Assembly (NCBI GenBank): GCA_946902985.2
Contig: OX336397.1
Coordinates: forward strand, 186,810,813-186,874,812
DNA length: 64,000 nt
Origin: Meconema thalassinum
Lineage: Eukaryota; Arthropoda; Insecta; Orthoptera; Tettigoniidae
Direction of reading: 5' to 3'
The notes under the pieces are model-generated. The model was not told the DNA's origin. It searched no databases and worked only from the letters and a program-made list of their open reading frames with translations. Shown here in pieces: positions 29,331-42,900 of the stretch; within the stretch, counting starts at the first letter, position 1, and each line of letters opens with the position of its first letter. Position numbers and translations under genes: made by a program.

Positions 29331-29849
29331 ATTGTTCTTTTTGTTAAAATTATTTGAAATTGTTGAAATATTTGTGTAAAATGACCTTTTCATGGTTGTG
29401 TCTAATAATTATTAAATAAATCTCATAAATCTCAGGAATTAACCTGGGAGGAGTCCTTGTGGCTCTGGGCAAATGGGAGTGAAATGCGTCGTTGCCTGTC
29501 ATCTGCAACCATAACATATTGGATTCAGCAAGAGAATCCAACTAACCACTTTCACTCCAACTCCAGCACGTAACCTACAAGAGGTGCCCCTGTTAAGCCG
29601 AGCAACCCAGTGCAAGGTTGGGTAACCAATCCCAGCGGGAAGCTGGGTCGGTGAGCCGATCAGTGCTGGGGGCTCTAAGAAAAACGGTCAACGGTCTCAA
29701 AGGCGGAAGAAGAATTTCATTTCTCAACGGCTGAGAGGGCGGAAGAACCTAGTGGAGTCAACCACGAAAACAAATCATTTCAGACTAACAATCTGATCTT
29801 ACTTTGGAATATTATTCCTACCCTTGAAACACACAATTTCAATTGCAGA

Positions 29850-31090
29850 ATGGAAAAGCCGCTGAAAGAAAGCACTACCCCAGGTGGCAGCTCGGAAGAG
29901 AAATCCACCATTGCGTTATGCAATGCATCGGGACCTAGGGTTCTGGGGAGTCCCAACATCTGCAATAGGGATGAGTCGGAGCATCCTTGGAATCCTTCCA
30001 GACTTAAGTTTAAACATAAGTTTTTTGCAGGTACTTTGAATGTAAATTATTTACTGAAGGTGGGTAAACAGAAGGAATTAGAACTGCTTTTAGATAGAAA
30101 CGAAATTCAAATTTTAGCAGTACAAGAGACAAGATATTTGGATGAGAATGTGACAGAAACGAAAGATTATAGAATCTTTAAAGGTAAACCTGCGATTAAA
30201 ATTATGAAAGGAATGCCACTCTTGGGAACAGCCTTTTATGTCCATAAACGTCTATTAGCCAATGTAACTGAATTCAAATCACGCTCAGAAAGGATGTGTC
30301 TTTTGACAATGACTTGCAAAATAAAATATATACTTTTGTTAATTGTCATGCGCCAATAAACGAAGACAACAAGAAGAACCCAAATAAAGTAGAGGAATTC
30401 TGGGACCTCCTAGATGATGAAATATCTAAAATTCCAAAATCAAATGTGGTGATATTACTTGGAGATTTCAATGCCCAAATAGGAAAAGAGAGGATTCATA
30501 GACCAATAGTGGGAGAATATGCTGCACACCAAAGAACAAACAGAAATGGGATGAGATTAATTACGATTTGTAAAAACTTTCAACTTAAGTTAATGTCAAC
30601 TTTCTTCAAGAAATTGCCAAGAAAAGCTAAAACATGGATTTCTCCAAATCCAATACTAGGTGAATTTCAACTAAATCATGTAGCTATATCCAAAAGAAAC
30701 ATGAAAGAAATTATGAATGTTAAGGTTATAAGAAGCAGAGAATTTGACTCTGATCACTATTTGTCTAAAATTAAACTCAAATTCTTACCCAACAGAAACC
30801 ACAGAAGAGGGGAGAGAGTAAATAAATATAACACAAATAGACTTCAAATTACACAAGAAACATTGAAAAAATTTCAGGAAGAAATAAAAGTAACTCATCA
30901 TGGGAAGTGGCAAGATTTATCTAAAGAAATAACCAACGCAGCTCAGAAGACGTTTGGGCTAGCCAAACCTAAGAAGAAACCTTGGTGGAATCAAATATGT
31001 GAGGATACGTTACAAGAGAGAACAAAACAATGGAAAAGTGGAAATGCTCTGGAAAAACGGAACATTATGACCAATACAAACAGCAAATGA
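29850..31090 (+). pseudogene. LINE endonuclease region, frame-shifted
   Basis: The frame from 29850 reads into the endonuclease domain: AGTLNVNYLLKVGKQKELE, then ILAVQETRYLD, the catalytic Glu region. A frame change near 30300 moves the reading to 30296-31090, which holds VVILLGDFNAQIG (DFNA block), RTNRNGMRLI and the REFDSDHYL (SDH) motif. A further change near 31035-31065 leads into the RT frame. The domain would nick the target DNA in an active element. Confidence 0.82.
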
Positions 31091-32993
31091 ACGACACTGC
31101 TAGAATAATAAGGGGAGTTAAAAGATCATTCGAAAAATCACAACTTACTGGCCTGCAAGACAGCTTTGTTGAAAATAACTCTCGAAACTTCTATCAGACT
31201 TTTAAGAGTCAATTAAAGGGGTATCAAGCGCCTAGCATTTGCTTTAAAGATGAAAATGGTAGACTTGGCCTAAGCAATGTTGAGAACTGTGAAATACTTG
31301 CGAAGCACTTTGATCAACTTTTAAACTGCCCTGAACCAGATCATACGCTGGAATTCTCACAAGCAACAGAAAATCTGGAAGAAGGTATACCACCCAATGC
31401 TGAAGAAATTAAAGAAGCAATTAACAATCTAAAAAATAATAAAGCTAGCGGAGAGGACTCTATAACAGCTGAACTTTTGAAATGGTCTCAATCAAAAATC
31501 ATTGAAGAACTGCAGTTAATCTTTGAAGATATTTGGAGAGCAGAGAGGATTCCAGAGGAATGGAAAGTGGCTCTAATACACCCATTGCATAAAAAAGGGG
31601 ACAAACAAAACGTTGATAACTATAGAGGCATCTCTCTTCTTCAAATTGCATACAAGGTATTTTCAAAAATATCCCTGAATAGAGTAGAAACATCACTTGA
31701 CAAGCAACTGGGCGAGTATCAAGCTGGATTTCGAAAAGGTACATCTTGTTCAGAACAAATATTTAACTTAAAATCCATAATTCGCCATATGATACTGAAT
31801 TCAAAGGACATAGTTGTGACTTTTGTAGATTTTAAAAAGGCCTTTGACTCGGTTGGTAGAGATACCATAGATTAAAAAATTCGTGAATTTGGAGTGAAAA
31901 CTAAATTGGCAAACCTAATACGTGAAACCCTTACTGACACGATTTCAAAAGTAAAATTTATGGGTGAGATATCAAAATCTATTAAGATAAATACAGGTGT
32001 ACGGCAGGTGATGGTTTATCACCACTTCTGTTCAACTGTGTTTTAGAGAAAATTGTAAGAATTTGGAATTTAAAGCTAAAAGAACATAACATTTCTCCAG
32101 TAATTTTGGGGAGAAGAAACAAAGGCATTGAAATAAGTTGCCTAGCATTTGCAGACGATTTTGCTATATTGTCAGAAGACCTAACAAGTGCAACAACACA
32201 AATCAATCTCTTGGAAGAAATAGCCAACAAAACAGGTTTAAGAATCTCCGTAGAAAAAACTAAATTTATTACAAACATCAAGAACGCTTCAAAATATTTG
32301 GCAACAGATATTGGCCCGGTGGAAAAAGTAAAGAAATTCAAATATCTGGGAGAAATAATTCAAGAAATTGGTTTAGAAAAATCTTCGGTAGAAGAAAGGG
32401 TACACAAGATGGAAAGAGCATATGGTATCACTAAGAATTTTTATAACAAAAAGTGCTTATCTAAAAATCTTAAAATAAAGCACTACACTACATTGGTGAA
32501 ACCGGAATGCCTATACGCAAGTGAATGTCTGGTACTAAACTATAGATTAGATAAACTTGAAGTACTAGAAAGGAGAATCATTAGGAAAATTTTAGGCCCA
32601 GTGAAAACAGCAGAAGTATGGAAATTAAGATCTAATGATGAAATATACAGGAACATAGAAAATATAACAGAAACGATAAGAAAAAGGAGATTGCAATTTT
32701 TTGGACATATTTACAGAATGGATGATTCCAGATTAACAAAAAGGATATTCAAGTACCTTTGGGACAAAAGGGCAACAACTAGCTGGATTCAAGAAGTAAA
32801 GAAAGATTTAGAAAGAAATAATATAAGTGAAGAACAAACGGTGAACAGAGAGATCTTTAGAAAAAGGGTATTAAGTATGAAAGGATTCCAAGGAAGATTG
32901 CCAAAGAAACCTGGTGCGAAGAGGTCCGAGGACAGAAAGAAGCAGCATAGTGAACGGATGAAGGAGGACTGGAGGGAACGGAAGAGAAAATAA
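31030..32993 (+). pseudogene. LINE reverse transcriptase region, stop and frameshift
   Basis: RT fingers and palm are readable: HPLHKKGDKQNVDNYRGISL, then EYQAGFRKGTSCSEQI and VTFVDFKKAFDSV. A TAA at 31873-31875 interrupts the frame, which then continues to GVRQ near 32007, where a one-base loss changes the frame. The catalytic FADDFAIL is at 32149-32172. The C-terminal part includes IRKILGPVKTAEVW and FGHIYRMDDSRLTKRI and ends at 32993. Together with two changes in the endonuclease part, at least four lesions inactivate it. Confidence 0.85.
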
Positions 32994-33063
32994 CAAAGAG
33001 TGAAGAATTGAAATTGGCACGTGGTCCCTAGCAGGCCTCATCGGAAAGAAGAAGAAGAAGAAG

Positions 33064-36000
33064 AAATCTCATTAAACATCACATAGACTACAACCAACAA
33101 ATACTGACGAATTGCATTACCAATACTGCAACTAAATAAGTGTATATTGTGCCCGTTTGGACCGAAATCCAAAGACCACATTTTGCAAATTACCTAAATC
33201 AGTTCCGCATGAGACAAATCTATCTCAGGGTCTAGCTGGGCGAATACTAGGTCAAAAACTGTCATGCCTGATATCGGTAATTTGCAAGTAAGGTAGGGAG
33301 ATAAATTATTCGAAAATAGCACACTTCTTAAAACATCTCAATTTATTCATAGTCAAAATTGAAAATTATTGGCAAAAACCCTCCCGTAAATAAATAAACA
33401 TCCCAAATCTTTGCTGGATGATACCCAGGAAAATTGATAGTCCATTCTGGTATCAACAAACAAACAAAAATCTCATATTTACACTATTCACAGGCGACCA
33501 CGATTCGATTAAGAGTTCCAGTGATCCCTCTATATACATTTGCAATTTCCACTTTTACGAAGATTTGTTTAAGATTGTCCAAGTAAACGTTGAATATTTT
33601 TATAAATTTTCACTTTGATTAGTCGATGATAGTTTACACCAAAAATAAATAAATACATTGGAAAATTATTTCACTGAATTCATTGAAGTTTTGCATCTAC
33701 ATAAAATTCGGCTAACATAAAGTCGAAAGTTAATATTGTTGCTTCTTGTGAATTTTTGCTTCAATGAACAAACTGTTTATTAACTTTCATTTTATAATGA
33801 TATGAAAAATAAATATTTTCTATTTCCTCATTTCCATTTGTCTCACATGACAAAGATTAAAAATTTACTTATCTCAAATGTGTTATTTTGAATTAGCATG
33901 AATTGTTATTAACAATAGAAATTGTTGTGATCTACTATCACTTGATTAAATCACTTTCACCTCAAACAAATATTTTTCTCACACTCAGATAATCTTTACA
34001 ATATTTCAAAATTAAAATATTAATCTCAGAATTTATTATTATTATTATTAGTTGCATATTTTTTATAAATTTATTTATAACAGGTCTTCTCAGGAACTTA
34101 GATTATGAAGATTTAATGCTAATATAAAATATTATTATTTTTATTATTCCAAGCACGTAACATGAATGATTTCAGTTATTTATTGCATTAGAAACTATTT
34201 ATTTTCTTAATATTTTTCTCGGTCAGGTTCATCAAATCTATGCTCATATTTTATTCATTTGTTTAGGCATAATATTGGAAATCTAGATTGATCCAGGTGA
34301 AAATTAAATACTCAGATCTACTGATTCTGGAATTTGACTAGAATATAGGGCGGTCCACTTGCCTTACCCTTCTTTTACAACTCGGAGCCAAACATCCCCT
34401 TATTGACCACTTCAAATAACACACACACACATCTACATGCGCACATAATTACAGGAGCCAATGTCGTCATGGATGACCCCTTGGTCTCCACGTAATCCCA
34501 AGTGTCGACAATCCTAATCGCACGCTATTTTCAACCATTATCACCATATGTGACTTTAAATAAATCTTTTTTTTTAATACTTCATTATTATATTTTTTTC
34601 TTAGATGCATTGTAATATTCTGTCTTACCAATTTACTGTGTGTTCTCAAGTTTAATATTTCCAATGAAAAGATGTAGTTAGTCCTGGTCAACTTTTCCCT
34701 GCCTCCATTTTACATAATCTCACCCTAGTTGATACATTTTAAATACCTGCCGCCTTCATTAATTTTTATTTAGTGCTTTTGGAAAATCTTCTAAACTCAA
34801 ATCGTTGTTATTCCACTTTACAAACTATTTTTTTCTTTTTAAACCTGTTAATAACTACAAACTTCTATTCCAAAAAATATTTAAATAAACAAAGGTTATT
34901 ATATTAAATTCATTACTGTTCTATTTATTTAAATCATTCCACGAAATTATTATTATCCCTGGCGAAATATAATTTAATCATTGTTGCTTTCTTTAACATC
35001 AGAATTATTATTATTGCCCTAGTTTATTCATTATTCATATAAATAATGAAACAACTGTTTAAATTCTCATCACAAATTTTATATAACATTCTCACTTTCT
35101 GATTATTAATTCAGTCACTTCAATCATTATTAACAAATTAAATTCACAAATTGTTGCTATCACCTTCCAAAATATCAAATTAATAATTTAATGGTGTATT
35201 CCTACTTTGATTATTATAATATTTATTTATTACAAGGTGATTTATTATTATTAAATAATTAAGAAATTATTTAAATAATCCAAATTATATCGAGCCTCTA
35301 ATAAGAGCTATAGGAAAAATGTTCCTATTTCTTGAAAATTAATTAGGATGTTTCATGTTGAAAGACATGAATTTAACTGTTGTCCTGACGGTATAGCAAA
35401 ATAGTATAATAAATTGTCGGACTTCAATATTGCTCCATTTGTCGTCCTGGACAAATATAAAATAATGACGTTTACACAACGATGATGGTGTTGATTTCTT
35501 ATCGTGAAAGTTTAAAACGGAATTCTCAAATACTACATTAGGCTAGTAAGTAATACATGTAGAATTTAGCTTACTTCATTCTTGATGTGATAGTAATGCG
35601 TGTCCTTCATTGTTCGCTATTGCCATAGCGTTCTCCCAAGGTCATCTGCGATTCCGTATAAGCTTCGTTCCCTTCCATATCACACCTATCCTCGTACGGT
35701 TTTAACAGCTCATGGCGGCGATTATCCCAGCGCGTTCACAAACACTCCCGTTGTACTTTGTAAAATTAGACATGATGAAATGTTGCAAGTACCGGTACAG
35801 TTCGATAACTTTCATAAAGTTTGACATTATAACAAGTTCCACATTCGAATATTGCGGTTTCACTTGACCTGTTATTCCAGAAACACCTTTTAGCAATGCG
35901 AAATCTGCGATTCTAGCAATGTCCATCTGGTATTTTAGAATACCTAATAGTTAGTTTCACAACAAGAAACAAAATGTGCTTGTAGGCTGAACTTATGTGA

Positions 36001-38599
36001 ATGGTATTTGGAATAATCACCATCACTTACCAGTAGAATAGACTACAAGAATGTCGTCTAATATTTCTAAGTCATGCGAAAAACACAAGTGTTCATTCCA
36101 TTGAACAGAGATTAAGTCCGCGGACAGCTTCCAACGACTAAGTTCTTTCGAAGATCAAAACGACAGCGTAACTACTTGTTCACGGTACAGCGGCGATGTT
36201 CACATGAGCAGTTGCTCGGTAGAAGTACATGTCTTCCTGGAGTTGCTTGTGCCTCTTATACCTGCAACAGTAAAACGTCTAGAACATTCTAATCCGTATC
36301 TCAGCTCCTACTGAACGGATTTCCTTGCCTGATAGCTCCATCTTCTTCAAATTTAATAGCCAGAAAACTGTGCTACTTTTCAAATTTCAAATCCATCGTC
36401 TAGAGGAAATTCTAAATACTTCATCCTGTTACGTAGGTCAGTGTGCACGTCACAGTTCCACGTCACCAGAACCTGCGTCAATACCTCCCTCAATACTCGG
36501 AGTCTCTCAGCGCGCGATTCAAAATCAGCCGCTTGAATGCCAACGTAGACCAACGTCCCTTCGTCTTAAATAATGACGTCACGATGTTACGGACGTGTAA
36601 GCGATCCGGGTACATAATATTGTAAATATCTTCACTCGTATTTTCAGACACGGGTTTTATAGCCTATGTGTAATGGATCTGATGATGATCGCTTGACGAA
36701 ACTGGTCATCGAAGTGTATTTATTAATATCATGTATTTCATTTCAGGATTAGGTTATAAAACTACTGATTTGGGTACATTCATGTTGACCGACTGAAAAG
36801 CACCTAACTTTTGTTTACTAAGGCAAAATTGCTTCAAACACCATAATGATTCATTGCTCCTTGAAGAACACACATAGGCTACATGTAATACAATCGAATT
36901 AATAGGTTATGCCACGTGATCTGCAATAGTAGAATGTTAAATGAACACTATAAACCATGATTGAAGACTTTGACATGCATATTAACGTTCAAGGTGGAAC
37001 AGCCTATTTAACTAGTACCCGCGTAGCACACAATGTGTACCTTGTCTCCGTGACTGAAGCGGTTAAAGTCCGATCTGACGTGGTATGCGTGACCGGGCAG
37101 AATAGTGCTTCGAATCCAACCGTAGGCGAAATGTTTTGAACGACAGCACGTGCTCCATTTTAGTGTGGATGTAAGTTAATATAAAGCCACACTTTCAAAG
37201 TCACAATACCACATTTATTCTCTTACGATGTATTCCTGTGAAGAGTCCGTTGTATTTTGCTAATTTATGAAGATAGATAGTGAGAACGTTTGGGTTGCAC
37301 ACTTGACTTTCTTTATCAAAAACCTTCTTACCGGTTGAAATACGATTTTAGTCGTCGGGCATTATAAATATTAATGTTCACCTTCAGGGATTAGATTCAT
37401 TTTCTTTTCTTCAGTTGTGATGGCTTTGTATTGTGCAGGTGTCTGCTTAACCCTCAACACCCTCGATCGCATCACCTAGCCATGTGCATTTTCACTGCTT
37501 TGTGGGTAGTGGAAGCATTACGTTATGGATCTGTGATAATTAGGAATATTGTAATGTTCTCGCGGTTATGGGTTGTTCTCAATGCAACTGCCGTGCACTC
37601 TTAACACTCAACTGTCATATTGTTGGCATTTGTAGACTAATCAGTGAGGTGTTTAGACTGGTACGGTATGATTAATATACCCTCATCCACAAATTGGTAT
37701 TGCTTTCAAGCTAATAATCAGAGTTTTAAGTAGCTACCATTGGCTGGAAATTACCCAGTGAAATGTTCCGAAAGTGTATTTTCACCATCGTAGCCAATTT
37801 TAGTAAAATAGCTGCCTCAGAGAACAACGAGTTTCAAGTTGGAGAAGAAAGTTCAAAGTTTTCTTTGATTCAAATTCCTCCCCAGTAGGACTAATAGTTC
37901 ATGCGCCATGAGCCAATGCACATGGGACTTCATTTTGCTGTTCTCAGCGGCGTTTCTTTTCAAACTTTAGGGGCATGGACATCGTAATCATCATATTCTT
38001 GTGTGTTTGTGTGTGCTTAAATTTGTTTATTAAACTCTGTTATTACGGTGTAGGTAGCAGTTTGTGTATTTGTAACTGAAGGTAGGAGTGTTAAGGGGAT
38101 CGTAGTGGTCTTAAATTTCGAAGCATCTCAGCATTTTATCTGGAGTAGAAGTGGGATACTACGGAAATCCACTTCCAGGATTCCTTAAGTTGGTCTCGAG
38201 TAGAAGATAATGATTTGAAAATCCATTCCACATGCATGCCAAAACACTTTATTTTGTTCGTATAAAAATAATCCTACCTAAAAATCCATTCAGCAGACGC
38301 TCATTCAGTTAGTAGCTTTCTTTTCTGATTATTTCAGTTTCTCTCTTTAGAAAGAAAAGTCATGTTAACAATCGAACGAACTCAATAGGACACGGTTTTC
38401 CTCATTAGTGGATGAATTAATACTGTTTTATATTTGTCGAACGAAAGAATGAGGAACGGTTTACTTCCCGAGGATACAGAGTGAATTGACGCGACATGTG
38501 CGGTGGTCTGAGTGAATCTGATTTTCCCTTTAAACTAAGGTGGTCAACATGTTGAACACTTGCTACCCTGAATAATCAGGGTACCTTGATTTCGTTTTA
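33064..38599. other. AT-rich intergenic region
   Basis: 33600-35350 is very AT-rich, with short (ATT)n runs near 34030, and the rest is moderately AT-rich. The ORFs are below 85 codons and show no family resemblance. A gatgatgatcgcttgacgaaactggtcat string near 36678 resembles a dispersed repeat from memory. No gene or RNA gene supported. Confidence 0.4.
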
Positions 38600-38822
38600 C
38601 AGATCATTATGTCGTCGTCCAACCTGGCTAAGTACTATCGGATAAAAAAGTGTCCTTTTCAGGACAAATAAGACAAGTACATATGTGATCATGGTACATT
38701 CTCTGTAAACGTCATTAAGCGAAAAAACATGTACCAGCCCAAGGATCGAACCTGCTACCCGGCAGATTGTTTGTCGCAACACCAGGAATGCATGACTTAG
38801 CCACCTTAGCTACTGATAGCCA
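38600..38822 (-). repeat. tRNA-derived SINE candidate
   Basis: On the - strand, near 38820-38740, an A-box-like TGGCTAAGTCATG is followed by a B box GGTTCGATCC, with spacing typical of a tRNA-derived SINE head. The 3' boundary and target duplication are unclear. Confidence 0.6.
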
Positions 38823-38943
38823 TAGCTAATTGCTGGCACGTATTGAATCTATTCGTAGCCCCCATAGACTGGTGGTTCACCCACGGAAACAAAACAACTA
38901 ATTATTTGTATGAAGTATTACGTATATTATGTAATTGAGGATA

Positions 38944-39221
38944 AGCCTCCGTGGCTTAGGCAGCAGCACGCTGGCCTCTCACCGCTGGGTCCGTGGTTCT
39001 TTTTCTCCGGGTACTCCGGTTTTCCCTGTCAAAATTTCATTCCAGCAACACACTCCACTATCATTTCATTTCATCTGTCATTCATTTAGTCATTGCCCCA
39101 GAGGAGTGCGTCAGGCCTCGGCAGCCGGCACAGTCCATATCCTCGCCGCTAGATGGGGGCTTCATTCATTCCATTCCTGACCCGGTCGGAGACTGGAAGC
39201 AGGCTGTGGATCTTCATTTTC
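38944..39221 (+). mobile_element. Full-length SINE with perfect 15-bp target duplication
   Basis: The head (cctccgtggcttaggcagc, then ctgggtccgtggttc) is tRNA-like with a degenerate B box. The body contains gctagatgggggcttcatt and the end is gaagcaggctgtggatcttc. The direct repeat ATGTAATTGAGGATA occurs at 38929-38943 and 39222-39236. The perfect duplication marks a recent insertion. Confidence 0.92.
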
Positions 39222-39236
39222 ATGTAATTGAGGATA

Positions 39237-39749
39237 TAATAAAACATCAAATTACGCTAATACTGTATTTTTGCTGAACAACATATCCAAGTTTCAGAGA
39301 TATTGTAAGCGTTGATCCTGTGTTACAGAGCGCAATGAGTCCATGAGTAGAGTTAAGTCAATTCCTCTCGCTAAACTTATAGCCGCCTGTTAATACGTTA
39401 TCATTAAATGTATTGTAATGTGTAAACATTGGGGTCGTCGTCTTCTTAAATGCGAGCAAATGCACTATTATTACAATGCTTTTAAATAAACGCTTAGAAA
39501 TTGTTTATCATGAGTTCACATAATACCCATTGAATAGAAAATAAGAAAGCCTTGCAGAATTGCCCCCTATTTATTTGTTAAAATACAGGGAAACATAGAG
39601 AAAGAGTTTGGTCCACCCCGAGTGTTGCCACAACAAGTCGATCACAGGGTATCTAATCGTAGTATACATGGTCAACGTTACCCATGATGCTTTGTGTTTG
39701 TAGCAGTTTAAAAAGCAGTTTCAATTGAGTGATTGTGAGTTCAAAGTGT
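39237..39749. other. Intergenic sequence
   Basis: No ORF or repeat that I recognise. Confidence 0.35.
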
Positions 39750-39974
39750 GTAAGCTTAATTTCGTTTGCTTTTATTTAACATGACTGTGTTAGATGACAC
39801 TTTAGTGACTCTGGGTGCACGGAACGATGGCTCGAGAAGAGAAGAAGAGAAAGCGGTTATCATTAACCCAATGTGTACAACTCATTCAATTCCTGCTCAC
39901 ATGGTTCAAGGAGGATTTCTGGCAAATATTTCACATCCAATGACTACTTCTATGTAAGAAAACAATCAATGTAT
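39750..39974 (+). repeat. Part of a dispersed repeat into which the LTR element inserted
   Basis: The stretch gctcacatggttcaaggagg through aatatttcacatcc and tctatgtaag matches 57875-57945. The matching 3' continuation (cctaataaagagcc, then gtccaggccttccgg and aaatccttagggttt) lies at 53008-53170, beyond the LTR element. The uninterrupted order is preserved at 57868-58130. Confidence 0.7.
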
Positions 39975-42900
39975 TGTACCCGATACCTAGTTGAGGCTAT
40001 CGGCTACGCCAGTTGTGATCGAGCCATAGTTGAGATTTTTGGGCAAGGAGAAAAGATAGCGCTCAGATCGAGTCAGAAGAATTGTAGGAAATGACGTAGG
40101 AGGCCGAGGGAGAAGGATGCACCACCCCTCAAGCATATGGAATTATGGGAGAAATACTGGATAATTATAAAGATTAATATGGAATAAAACCTTATCTAAC
40201 CTCAGAAGGGAAGGAAATATCAAGAAATCTTATTGGTAATAACTTGAAGAAAGGCAGACAACTCCTTAAGTTATGTTATAACTTTATAGCCGAAATAGTG
40301 TGGTCGAGGTTAGAGCTGTGACGTCAGACAGCGGAAGGAAGGAGGAAATCACGTGGTAGAGCAGGGCGAGACGGCCGAGCGCAGTGACACCAGCAGAAAG
40401 AATTACTCCAGCAGTCAAGCTGAGCGGATCACATCGTGCGATAAGAGAACAGTTAATAAGGCAGTGCAATACAGAAAGTTACGTGCGGGAGAGAATCGCT
40501 AGGCGAGGCCTGCAACGCAGTATTCGGAGTTCGTTGTTGGAGCACACGCTATCCATAAAAGCAGGTTATACAAGCCGTGAACTTGAGTGAGGAAGCCGGT
40601 TTTCAGACACTAGTACATTATGCAACGAGCCTATAATGGCTATAATTAAGACACGAGTATGTTTATAAAACGAGCTTTAGCGAGTTTTATAATTTCCATA
40701 CGAGTGTCTTAATTACCATTATAGGCGAGTTGCTTACGACTGTTTATGTTTGACGATAATTATAACTTTATTACATGTTTTAACATACATATTCATAAAT
40801 ATCTGTTCAGTAACTAGAATTTTGTGATCGGGTGATGCGCTAGGCAGTTAATCTCCGTGTTCCAAGCTCTCTGGCCGACTGATGCATGCGCTCTGTGTCC
40901 TTCAATGCAGATGTGCAGATCGTGAACCAGTATTCAGTAAAACTGTCACCGTAGTCGCTTGAAATCAACGCGCTGTGTAGAAATTGGATTTGGGTATATT
41001 AAGGTACAGTGCTATTTCTTGTCTGATATTCACCAGTTTATTTACGCGAACATATGGACGGTGTACTTTCGGTAATTTACAAAGACATGTTGGATTTTGA
41101 ACGCATGCGCGAAGGTATCCTTATCTATTTGGTCAAAAAACTGTTTCTTGAGCTGTGATTGGTGGGAGAAACTGTTTCATAATGAAAAATAGTGTTATAA
41201 TAACCATCATTATGATACTGTTTTCAGACACATAATAGTCAGGGTCGAACATAAATGATATTTCAACATCGCAGTAGTATTCACGTGAAACAGCATTGCT
41301 TTTCCAAGCTTACAATTTACCGAAGCAATACGCAGCATTACGATAGGATTGAGAACATTAGTTGAGCTACATTCTCGATGTATAACAGCACAGCGAAGCA
41401 GTATAATGAGGCCAGTATTCAACCTCATATTATACAAGGACAGTGAGGCGGAACGTGTCGTGCTGTGGGCGACATTTTATAATCATGCGATGGTCAAGGA
41501 GTTGAACATCACTCTGAAATTTTGTCAAGCGTGAGATGTTTGGACTTGTGTTTCGACAGTCCAATTGTGCAGTCCAATTACAATTATACACTTCTATTAT
41601 GGACATTTAGATGGACTTGAACTTATTTCAGAGGTATTACGGCATATTTCATGATGCATTTGAACCGAAATATTTAAGGCGACCATGGGGCCATTCCAAC
41701 ATTACTGCTTTTGGCAAGTGAAAATTTATAAGCGTATGCACTTTGTGAATAGTGGCACGTGCAGCATAATAGTTACATATCATGGACAGTTATGAAATAC
41801 CTTAGTTACGAACACAGATACAGGGTGTCTGACAAATCAGTACACTTTTCAAGATACTTTATTTTTCTACTAGTGAAATTCAGTCGCTGTGGAGACTAAC
41901 ATTATTATCGAATGCCAACCAAATAGTTTATGGAACAGTGGCGTGACATATTCGAAGAGTATGGGGTACTCTGTATTTTTGAACTTCTGTGGAAGAGTTT
42001 GGACAATATCCATGATGGATAATCTTCAGTTCATCATGTCGGGCTAGGCGGATAGAGAGGCATGATGGCACCTCAGAGCGATGGATTCGGTTCCTGACGA
42101 AGAGGATAAATATGACATCAAATTCACTTGGATGGAGTCAAGCGTTAGTTCAGTGGGTGATACAGCGTTTTCGTCGATCTAGCGAGAAATCTGTGACAAA
42201 CACTTGGATTACCGGCGATCTTTGAATTATATTAACATCTGGAATATGAAGGTATTGTAAGAGGTATGGCATTACTGATATGATTTTTCATGAACACTGG
42301 GCATACTTGAATATATTTCTAGTAGGAGTGCTACTATTATTTTTCGACATGGCTTAAACATTGTATTGCTCCATTTGCTAAAATATGGTGTTACCATATG
42401 ATATGGCAGGCACATTTGTACGACGTTCTCACCATTGATTGACTTTATTAGACAGGATTTTGGTCTTTTTATTTTTCTGTGAGGATAGTATTTCTTGATT
42501 ATGGATATTTTTAACGAGTGTTTCGAACTCGTGATCTGCAATTGGATAATTTGAATTATTTCGTCAGTTCATTGCATACTAGCGAGTATGTATATTTCAT
42601 CAGTAGGGATTTTTATTGGATTGTTTGGTGATATTAAAATTTTATTCACTCAAGTGAATGCATATCGCTTTTATGTGACAAATAGAGTCTTATTGATTCC
42701 AATCATGCACACTCAGTCATTAGTCCACGAGATGGGGCCTGTTGCTTTAACTATTTGTGTGGTGGCACTCACCTGATCTATCGTTTAGGGCATTATCATC
42801 ATAGTCTACGAGGCGGGGCCTGTTGCTCTAAGCAATTGTGTGGTGGCACTCACCTTACCTGCCAGTCGAGGGTCTCATTTTATCATCTGAGTGTACTTAT

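Larger units (their letters stand above)
29560..33063 (+). mobile_element. Nearly full-length non-LTR retrotransposon (RTE-like), inactive
   Basis: The element carries a 5' leader (about 29560-29849), an apurinic-type endonuclease, a reverse transcriptase and a C-terminal domain, and ends in a (GAA)n tract at 33049-33063. A truncated copy of the same family is at 21590-22250. The order EN-RT in one ORF and the lack of an ORF1 suggest the RTE clade, with moderate confidence. The exact 5' boundary is not certain. Confidence 0.85.

Noticed and set aside
40384..40590. 68-codon ORF also present at 49222-49428
   Set aside because: Duplicated only because it lies in both LTRs; no family features, and LTR regions rarely encode proteins.
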